Assembly: GCA_018715445.1 (NCBI GenBank)
Contig: DVLP01000329.1
Coordinates: 1-5,631 of the forward strand
Direction: 5' to 3'
Source: Candidatus Avipropionibacterium avicola
Lineage (GTDB): Bacteria; Actinomycetota; Actinomycetes; Propionibacteriales; Propionibacteriaceae
Length of the DNA stretch: 5,631 bases
Shown in pieces: positions 1 through 5,030 of this stretch; position 1 is the stretch's first letter; each line of letters starts with the position of its first letter. A program made the position numbers and the translations under genes. Below the pieces are notes generated by a model, which made no database searches, was not told the DNA's origin, and worked only from the letters and a program-made list of their open reading frames with translations.

Positions 1-1
1 A

Positions 2-103
2 TCATCGAGCAGCTTCTACGACCACTTCGCCCGTGCCTGCGGCACCACCCCGGGCCAGTACCGGGCCAGCCGATCGTCCTCCTGGTCCGAGCCGCGGAGC
101 TGA
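2..103 (+). CDS. AraC/XylS-type transcriptional regulator, C-terminal end (partial)
   Basis: Only the last 33 codons are present; the gene enters from the left edge and stops at TGA 101-103. The visible peptide includes SFYDHFARACGTTPGQYRAS, which matches the end of the second helix-turn-helix of AraC/XylS DNA-binding domains (the F...F...G.TP..YR signature). Family members bind DNA as transcription activators and often control genes for sugar uptake and breakdown. The ligand-binding domain lies outside the window, so the inducer cannot be guessed from sequence. It points in the same direction as the alpha-galactosidase that starts 81 nt downstream, which fits local control of that gene, but this is inferred from position only. 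A short Ser/Arg-rich tail (SRSSSWSEPRS) follows the conserved domain. The family call is fairly secure because the motif is distinctive; the regulated target is unknown. Confidence 0.78.
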   Translation, partial: SSSSFYDHFARACGTTPGQYRASRSSSWSEPRS

Positions 104-120
104 TCGGCAGGTGGCGCCGC

Positions 121-147
121 GGGCCCCTCGACGAGCTCGGGGGTCGG
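121..147. repeat. Short dispersed repeat, copy 1 (intergenic)
   Basis: This 27-nt segment, beginning GGGCCCCTCGACGAGCTCGG, recurs at 5603-5629 with a single mismatch (A at 134 versus G at 5616). It can fold as CCCC, bulged T, CGA / TCG, GGGG around a 5-nt loop. It lies in the gap between the AraC-type regulator and the alpha-galactosidase. On the minus strand it would read PTPELVEGP, very like the peptide encoded by copy 2. It resembles, from memory, the short TCGA..AGCTC repeats spread through many actinobacterial genomes. It may act as a weak terminator for the upstream gene, but it has no U-tract. Confidence 0.7.
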
Positions 148-168
148 GAACGGCCCGGGGGTCGGGGG
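139..168 (+). promoter_or_regulatory. G-run cluster, possible G-quadruplex in the alpha-galactosidase upstream region
   Basis: Four guanine runs lie on the coding strand: G5 at 139-143, G3 at 146-148, G5 at 157-161 and G5 at 164-168, separated by loops of 2, 8 and 2 nt. The unit CGGGGGTCGGG occurs twice (138-148 and 156-166). The first half overlaps dispersed repeat copy 1. The runs end 16 nt before the proposed GTG start, so a folded structure could affect transcription or translation there. An alternative hairpin, GGCCC 152-156 with GGGCC 166-170, competes with this. High GC content makes chance occurrence quite possible. Confidence 0.3.
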
Positions 169-170
169 CC

Positions 171-184
171 TAGGATCGGGAAGC
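171..184 (+). promoter_or_regulatory. Start-region signals of the alpha-galactosidase: -10-like TAGGAT or Shine-Dalgarno AGGA
   Basis: TAGGAT (171-176) fits the actinobacterial -10 pattern TANNNT and sits 8 nt before the GTG at 185, the geometry expected of a leaderless transcript. The same bases contain AGGA (172-175), which is 9 nt from the GTG and could instead be a ribosome binding site; a GGGA at 179-182 is also near. No convincing -35 box is visible 17-18 nt upstream. The two readings cannot be separated by sequence alone. Confidence 0.3.
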
Positions 185-2170
185 GTGACTGCGATGGCCC
201 ACGCCGATTTTGACGGGACCACCTTGGTGGTCGGCAATGCCCTGATCGAGCGGCGGTGGCGACTCGACGGCACCAGCCTGACCGCGACCGGGCTCACCGA
301 CCTGCGGACCGGGCGCGACTGGGCCGCCGGGGAACCACCGGCGCCGAGCCTGGCCCGCGAGGTCGCCGGGGCGACCGGACCGACCGAGCTCCGAGTGGAG
401 TGCAAGCCGATCGACATCGTCGGGGTGGAGGCGCTGCACGCCGAGCTGGTGACACCCACCGAGCAGGGCGACCTCGTGCGACGCTTCGTGGTGCTCGACG
501 ACTTCGCCGCCATCGCTCAGCAGTTGGTCTCCGTCCCCAGCGTCGCCGGATCGGGACCAGCGACCACGGACGAGGCCGTGGCCACCGGGACCGAGACCGA
601 CGCACCCCGGTCCGAGATCGACCCGAGCGACGTGATCGACGCCCTGACGATCGACCCGTTGCACTGCCGACTGGTCGCGCCGCGCTTCGTCGACCAGACC
701 GATCACCACAACGAGGTGGTCCAGCAGCGGGAGTGGCTGCTCCATCCGTCGGAGAAGTCCATTGCTGTGCAGGGAAACCTCTGGTTCCTCGAGCACAATC
801 CGAGCGGAGCCGGGGTGGGCATGCTCAAGATCGCCCCGGGCCCGGAGCACCGCTTCGACCGGGTGCCCGATGACCTGCAGATCATCGGCGAGCACCTGGT
901 GACCCGCGGCCACGGCGTCAGCCCGACCGGTTATCGACAGTGGACCTTCCTGCACGACAACGGCCCGACGGGCCGCACCACAGCCGTGCAGCGGCTGCAG
1001 TTGCAGTTGCGCCCGGTGGTGCCCGGCCGCGACGGACTGGCGGTGTCGAACACGTGGGGTGATCGGTCCCAGGACTCCCGGATGACCGAGGACTTCCTGC
1101 TCGCCGAGGTGGCCGCGGCCGCCGAGCTGGGCGTCGACGTGGTCCAGCTCGACGACGGTTGGCAGAAGGGCACCACAGCCAATGCGTGGAACCGTCCCCA
1201 GGACGGTGCCTGGGGTGACTACTGGGCCATCGATCCGCAGTTCTGGACGCCACGTCCCAGCGGACTGCCGAACGGTCTCGAGCCGGTCGTCGATGCGGCG
1301 CACCGGGCCGGGCTCCATGTCGGGCTGTGGTTCTCCCCCGACTCGTCGTCGGAGTTCGCCAACTGGGAGGCCGATCGCGACTGCCTCACCGACCTGGTCA
1401 CCCGCCACGGGATCACCCAGGTGAAGTCGGACGGCGTCCTGCTCACCTCGGCCCGTGCCGAGCGTCGCTACCGGCGCCTGATCGACCAGATGCTGCAACG
1501 GACCGACGGAGCCCTGACCTTCGACCTCGACGTCACCGCCCAGGTGCGACTGGGCTACTGGGGTGCACCCCATGCGGGCCCGGTCTTCGTCGAGAACCGC
1601 TACACCGACTTCCACAACTACTGGCCGCACCAAACCCTGCGGACGCTGTGGCGTCTCTCCCACCACCTCCACCCGGTACGGCTTCGCCTCGAGTTCCTGA
1701 ACCCGTACCGCAACACCGACCGCTATGCCGGTGATCCACTGGCACCGGAGCGTTATCGCCCGGCCACCCTGTTCGCCACGGTGATGATGGCCAGTCCGTT
1801 GGCCTGGTTCGAGCTCTCCGAGGCACCGGCCGAGTTCCGGGCCGAGATCGCCGAGCTGGTACGGATCTGGAAGCAGGTCCGTCACCGGATCCACACCGAG
1901 GTCGTGCTGCCGATCGGTGACGAGCCCGACGGGTGGTCCTGGACCGGACTGTGCACGGCTCCACGCGAAGGGGATGCCTACGCCGTCGTCTTCCGTCCGC
2001 TCGACTCCGGACCCGACTGGAGCTTCCGCCTGCCCCACAACGATCTGCCCAACAGCGATCTGGACCGTGTCGAGTGGCTGCACGGCAACGGCCGAGCGGT
2101 GGTCGACAACGGCCGCGTTCGGGTCGAGATCGACGAGCCCCTCGGCCACGCCTTCCTGAGGATCCACTGA
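185..2170 (+). CDS. GH36-like (melibiase-type) alpha-galactosidase
   Basis: The 661-aa protein is most like bacterial clan GH-D enzymes of the GH36/melibiase group, retaining hydrolases that release terminal alpha-linked galactose or related sugars. An N-terminal beta-rich region (about 1-285) is followed by a TIM-barrel. LDDGW (322-326) is the typical substrate-binding strand motif. VKSDG (413-417) carries the expected nucleophile, D416. ENRYTDFHNYWPHQTL (470-485) contains the likely acid/base, D475, by position. The C-terminal part (about 575-661) looks like the usual beta domain. No signal peptide or membrane segment is present, so it should act in the cytoplasm on an imported substrate. 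The GTG at 185 is chosen for the AGGA/-10-like element upstream; ATG 194 is an alternative that shortens it by three residues. A low-complexity Ala/Thr/Asp-rich insert lies at about 118-150. The stop overlaps the next start. The family call is good; the exact sugar is not, and an amino sugar is possible given the neighbour. Confidence 0.82.
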   Translation: MTAMAHADFDGTTLVVGNALIERRWRLDGTSLTATGLTDLRTGRDWAAGEPPAPSLAREVAGATGPTELRVECKPIDIVGVEALHAELVTPTEQGDLVRRFVVLDDFAAIAQQLVSVPSVAGSGPATTDEAVATGTETDAPRSEIDPSDVIDALTIDPLHCRLVAPRFVDQTDHHNEVVQQREWLLHPSEKSIAVQGNLWFLEHNPSGAGVGMLKIAPGPEHRFDRVPDDLQIIGEHLVTRGHGVSPTGYRQWTFLHDNGPTGRTTAVQRLQLQLRPVVPGRDGLAVSNTWGDRSQDSRMTEDFLLAEVAAAAELGVDVVQLDDGWQKGTTANAWNRPQDGAWGDYWAIDPQFWTPRPSGLPNGLEPVVDAAHRAGLHVGLWFSPDSSSEFANWEADRDCLTDLVTRHGITQVKSDGVLLTSARAERRYRRLIDQMLQRTDGALTFDLDVTAQVRLGYWGAPHAGPVFVENRYTDFHNYWPHQTLRTLWRLSHHLHPVRLRLEFLNPYRNTDRYAGDPLAPERYRPATLFATVMMASPLAWFELSEAPAEFRAEIAELVRIWKQVRHRIHTEVVLPIGDEPDGWSWTGLCTAPREGDAYAVVFRPLDSGPDWSFRLPHNDLPNSDLDRVEWLHGNGRAVVDNGRVRVEIDEPLGHAFLRIH

Positions 2171-2172
2171 TG
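2158..2172 (+). promoter_or_regulatory. Ribosome binding site and TGATG stop/start overlap for the deacetylase
   Basis: GAGGA at 2158-2162, inside the last codons of the alpha-galactosidase, is 7 nt from ATG 2170-2172, which is ideal spacing. The upstream TGA stop (2168-2170) shares its A with this ATG. This fixes the deacetylase start and indicates co-transcription and probable translational coupling of the two genes. Confidence 0.8.
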
Positions 2173-2823
2173 AGCACCATCGACACTGCTGAGGGCCGTA
2201 CCACGCTGGTGCTGTCACCCCACCAGGACGACGAGGCCAGCCGTCTGGCTGCCTACGTGGCGATCGCGGCCGATCGGGGCGACGCCGTCGAGTTGGTCCA
2301 GGTCACCGACGGGACCGCCACCGGCGTCGGACGAGCCGAAGGCCTCTCACCCGGCACCGTACAACGCTGGCGTGACCGGGAGCAGTTCTCGTGCTGGGAC
2401 TGGCTCACCGACGGACGGGGCACGATCACCCGACTCCAGCTGGTCGACGGTGCCGCCCGCGCCGAGGACATTGTCTCGGCCCTGACGCAGCGGCTGGACA
2501 CCGACAACGGGGAGTGCGAGCTCTACGTCGCCACCTGGCACCACGACCGACCGGAGGCCCACCCGGCGGATCTGCATCCCGACCACATCGCCTGCGTCCT
2601 TGCGGCCCGCGAGATCGCCCGCACCACAGGGATCCCGGTCCGGTTCGCCCGCCACGCCACCCAGCAGGAGCTGCCCGGAACCTTGTACGAGGCGCAGACC
2701 CACGAGCAGCGCCTGCGGATCGAGGGTGCACTCTCGGCCTACACCGTGATCGGGCGCCGCTCGGTCCGCCACACCTTCGAGGCGGCTGAGGGCTCCGGCG
2801 GGACGTCGCGCATCACCGAGTAG
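2170..2823 (+). CDS. PIG-L/LmbE family zinc-dependent N-acetylsugar deacetylase
   Basis: The 217-aa protein has the PIG-L/LmbE fold signatures. Members remove acetyl groups from N-acetylated sugars (for example MshB in mycothiol synthesis and PIG-L in GPI synthesis). LSPHQDDEAS (16-25) is the first metal/catalytic motif: H18 and D21 as zinc ligands and D20 as general base, by analogy with MshB. LHPDH (135-139) supplies the second motif, with H139 as the likely third zinc ligand and H136 as the transition-state histidine. VTDGTATG (45-52) is the conserved segment after the second strand. The first motif is HQDDE rather than the commoner HPDDE. There is no signal peptide, so it is predicted cytosolic. 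It begins on the stop of the alpha-galactosidase, so the two are likely made together and may act on one glycan. Its last 11 nt overlap the convergent oxidoreductase gene. It is not recognisably MshB or Mca. The substrate is unknown. Confidence 0.8.
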   Translation: MSTIDTAEGRTTLVLSPHQDDEASRLAAYVAIAADRGDAVELVQVTDGTATGVGRAEGLSPGTVQRWRDREQFSCWDWLTDGRGTITRLQLVDGAARAEDIVSALTQRLDTDNGECELYVATWHHDRPEAHPADLHPDHIACVLAAREIARTTGIPVRFARHATQQELPGTLYEAQTHEQRLRIEGALSAYTVIGRRSVRHTFEAAEGSGGTSRITE

Positions 2824-4045
2824 GCCCGGCGAAGCGGTCCGGGCGGAATGGGCTCGTCCGGTCCACCGGTCGGTCGAGCCCGTCCAGGACGAGTTCAGCG
2901 CTGGCCGGGGCCAGGATCAGGCCCCACATCCCGTGCCCGAGGGCGAAGGACAGCCCCTCGGCACGGTCCGTGCGCCCGAGCACCGGCAGACCGTCGCTGG
3001 TGCACGGTCGCTCCCCGGCCCACACCTCAAGGACCGGCCGATCAGTCAGGGCAGGGACTCCACGGGCCGCGGCCTGCACCAACGCGTGGGCACGGGCACG
3101 GTCGACGGGTCGGTGCTCGGCTCCGAACTCGATCGACCCGGCGACCCGGACCCGATCGCTCAGCGGGGTGACCACGACCCGGTGCTCGGGCAGGCGCACC
3201 GCCATCGCTGGGGTGTCGGCCGAGGACTCCAGGTCGATCACGTACCCCCGACCGCCGCGCAGCGGCAACGGCAGCCCGACCTCGGCGGCCAACTCGCCGG
3301 ACAGCCCGGTGCAGATCACCACATGGGAGGCGGTGACCACGGCGTCGACGAGCCGGACACCGGTGATCCGATCACCGGATCGCTGCAGTCCCTGCACCCG
3401 TTGACCGAACTCGATCCGGGCGCCGTGCCGCTGGGCCTCGGCGATCATGTCCCGGACATAGGTCCGCGGTTCGGTGACCGCCTCGTCTGGGTGGTGGAAC
3501 CCACCCACGACCTCCCCGAGGGAGGGCTCGAGGTCGCGCAGCTCATCGGGGCCCAGCTGCTCAGGGTCCATCCGCTGGGGGCTCGACCGTCCGCGTCGGC
3601 GCAGCAGGACGTCGATCGCCCCGATCCGTTCGTAGCTGGAGCTCAACCCGGCCCGGCCCCAGTCGGCATGCAGGGACGCGCTGCGGCCCGCGAGGTCGGT
3701 GAGCGCTTCGGCCCCGGTACGAGCCCGGCTCCCCCAGGCCGAACGAGCCAACCGCGCCAGCCAGCCGACCACGGTGGGATCGGGATGCACCCGTACCGCC
3801 GGTGGTCGCCGCAGCACCTGTCGGACGGCGTCGCGCAGCAGGGCCGGGGTGGCCAACGGGGTGACATGGTCAGGCGCGAGCAGCGAGGCATTGGCGTACG
3901 AGCAGCCGGCGCCGATGTCGTCGCCGGCCTCCAGCAGGAGGGTGGTGAGTCCACGGCGGGCGGCCGTCATGGCGACGGTGGCGCCGACCACGCCGGCACC
4001 GACCACCACCAGGTCGACCTGGGACGGGGTCGTAGAACTGTTCAC
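2813..4045 (-). CDS. DadA-like FAD-dependent oxidoreductase (D-amino-acid dehydrogenase/oxidase family)
   Basis: The 410-aa protein belongs to the DAO superfamily of flavoenzymes that oxidise C-N bonds of amino acids and amines, giving an imine or oxo acid. VVVGAGVVGA (13-22) is the N-terminal dinucleotide-binding loop, and E39 at the end of the second strand should bind the FAD ribose. GCSYANASLLAP (47-58) resembles the segment after the FAD loop in DadA. WAGERPCTSDGLPVLGR (342-358) and ALGHGMWGLILAP (368-380) match the conserved C-terminal FAD-contact blocks of the family. Length agrees with DadA (about 410-430 aa). There is no signal peptide. The GTG start at 4045 is the only candidate upstream of the Rossmann strand. 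It follows the glycosylase gene by 34 nt on the same strand, but a promoter-like element occupies that gap. D-amino acids are the likeliest substrates; glycine, sarcosine or hydroxyproline isomers remain possible. Confidence 0.8.
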   Translation of the reverse strand: MNSSTTPSQVDLVVVGAGVVGATVAMTAARRGLTTLLLEAGDDIGAGCSYANASLLAPDHVTPLATPALLRDAVRQVLRRPPAVRVHPDPTVVGWLARLARSAWGSRARTGAEALTDLAGRSASLHADWGRAGLSSSYERIGAIDVLLRRRGRSSPQRMDPEQLGPDELRDLEPSLGEVVGGFHHPDEAVTEPRTYVRDMIAEAQRHGARIEFGQRVQGLQRSGDRITGVRLVDAVVTASHVVICTGLSGELAAEVGLPLPLRGGRGYVIDLESSADTPAMAVRLPEHRVVVTPLSDRVRVAGSIEFGAEHRPVDRARAHALVQAAARGVPALTDRPVLEVWAGERPCTSDGLPVLGRTDRAEGLSFALGHGMWGLILAPASAELVLDGLDRPVDRTSPFRPDRFAGPTR

Positions 4046-4083
4046 GATCCTCGACGATACGGCGCGGCGGCAGACTCGGTCAG
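4046..4083 (-). promoter_or_regulatory. Candidate promoter of the DadA-like gene, possibly leaderless
   Basis: On the minus strand, CTGACC (4083-4078) and TATCGT (4059-4054) are 18 nt apart and resemble -35 and -10 boxes. TATCGT ends 8 nt before the GTG at 4045. The GAGGA at 4052-4048 is only 2 nt from the GTG, too close for a normal ribosome binding site, which favours a leaderless start. The -35-like box overlaps the stop codon of the glycosylase gene. Confidence 0.4.
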
Positions 4084-5030
4084 GCTCGTCCGCGGGTGGC
4101 CCGAGGAGTGTGGGTCGGCAGGGTCCGCCGGGGGCCGCGTCTGGGTGGGAAGCCGGCCACCAGTCCGATCAGGACCTGAGCCCGGAACCTGTGCCCTGCA
4201 TAGGGTTCCAGCAGTTCGAGGGCTCCGTCGTCGCCGAGCCGTTGTCCCGTGAGGGCGAAGCTGATCGCATCACCCACGTGGTAGTCACCGACGCTCCAGG
4301 CGTCCGGGTCGCCGTGAGCCCGCTGCCGGGTCTCGGCCGAGGTCCACGGACCGATCCTGGGCAGTGACTGCAGCGCACGGTCAGCGTCCTGGGAGCCCAT
4401 CAGCAACGTCCGTTCGAGGGCGGGACCGCGACGGGCCGCCGTCACCAACGGCTCCGAGCGGCGCTGCTCGACCCCGGCCCTCAGGTAGTCCCAGCTCGGG
4501 ATCCGGGACCAGCCCCGGGCGGTCGGCGGGACCATCATCGCGTGGGCGGGCGACTCCGGGTCGTCGGTCGGCCCGGGAGCCGGCTCCCCGTGCTGGCGTA
4601 CGAGGGTGCGGAAGGCCGCAAACGCCTCGGTGCTGGTGACCACCTGCTCCAGACACGCCGGGAACAGCGCCTCCCCCACGGCGGCCGACCTGCCCAGACG
4701 TAGATCGGGATGGCGGCGTACGGCTTCGGCCACCAACGGGTGGGCGGGGGTGAAATCGCTCGGGTCGTCGGCCGCACCCAACAGCTCAGGCACCTGGTCC
4801 AGGACCTCCTCGGCACCCTTGCCCCAAGCGGTGGCCGCCACCTCCGGTCCGCGGACGAGCAGGTGGAGCAGGGCCGTGCCGGTGCTGACCCTGGTGGCCC
4901 GCCACCAGTCGTGCTCGCTGACGCGGCGATGGGTCGGGTCGCCCGGTCCGCGGCGGTGGGCGCCGACGGTGAGATCGGTGTGGACCCGGCGTCCGGGGCG
5001 CCAGAGCCGGGTCCGGCCCTCTCCGGTCAC
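4080..5030 (-). CDS. AlkA-like DNA-3-methyladenine glycosylase (HhH-GPD superfamily)
   Basis: The 316-aa protein is an actinobacterial AlkA-type glycosylase, which removes alkylated bases and starts base excision repair. It opens with LWRPGRRV (9-16) and RRGPGDPTHR (26-35), typical of this branch. HPLVAEAVRRHPDLRLGR (97-114) and FPACLEQVVTSTEAF (123-137) are the conserved helices before the HhH domain. LPRIGPWTSAE (223-233) is the helix-hairpin-helix and D249 in VGDYHV is the expected catalytic Asp, aligning with Asp238 of E. coli AlkA. GALELLEPYAGHRFR (269-283) is the usual C-terminal helix. The hairpin has Arg225 where Gly is normal. The GTG start at 5030 is chosen because it overlaps the upstream stop (GTGA) and lies just before the conserved N-terminus; the open frame extends to 5318 but that part is in the wrong frame of the upstream gene. 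No Ada-type methyltransferase domain is fused to it. It may be an ordinary repair enzyme or serve the helicase. Confidence 0.85.
   Translation of the reverse strand: MTGEGRTRLWRPGRRVHTDLTVGAHRRGPGDPTHRRVSEHDWWRATRVSTGTALLHLLVRGPEVAATAWGKGAEEVLDQVPELLGAADDPSDFTPAHPLVAEAVRRHPDLRLGRSAAVGEALFPACLEQVVTSTEAFAAFRTLVRQHGEPAPGPTDDPESPAHAMMVPPTARGWSRIPSWDYLRAGVEQRRSEPLVTAARRGPALERTLLMGSQDADRALQSLPRIGPWTSAETRQRAHGDPDAWSVGDYHVGDAISFALTGQRLGDDGALELLEPYAGHRFRAQVLIGLVAGFPPRRGPRRTLPTHTPRATRGRA
5027..5030 (-). promoter_or_regulatory. GTGA start/stop overlap coupling the helicase and glycosylase genes
   Basis: On the minus strand the TGA stop of the DUF3320-type gene (5029-5027) lies within the GTG start of the glycosylase (5030-5028). 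No clear Shine-Dalgarno sequence precedes this GTG, so translation probably depends on termination of the upstream gene. Confidence 0.75.

Noticed and set aside
121..170. Rho-independent terminator after the AraC-type gene
   Set aside because: Stems can be drawn, but none is followed by a T-tract and the G-runs allow several competing folds, so a terminator cannot be claimed.
1933..2169. N-terminal extension of the deacetylase back to 1933
   Set aside because: The added residues are an out-of-frame reading of the alpha-galactosidase, and ATG 2170 has an ideal ribosome binding site and lies just before the first PIG-L motif.
170..2218. Long open frame on the minus strand opposite the alpha-galactosidase
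   Set aside because: Its translation has no recognisable motif and is rich in Val, Gly, Asp and His as expected of an antisense frame of a GC-rich gene, while the plus strand carries clear GH36 motifs.
3511..3525. Perfect small hairpin CCTCCC-CGA-GGGAGG
   Set aside because: It lies in the middle of the DadA-like coding sequence with no T-tract and is explained by codon choice in GC-rich DNA.
2933..4252. Long plus-strand open frame opposite the DadA-like gene
   Set aside because: It gives a Pro/Gly/Arg-rich product without motifs and runs across the stop, gap and start of real minus-strand genes.
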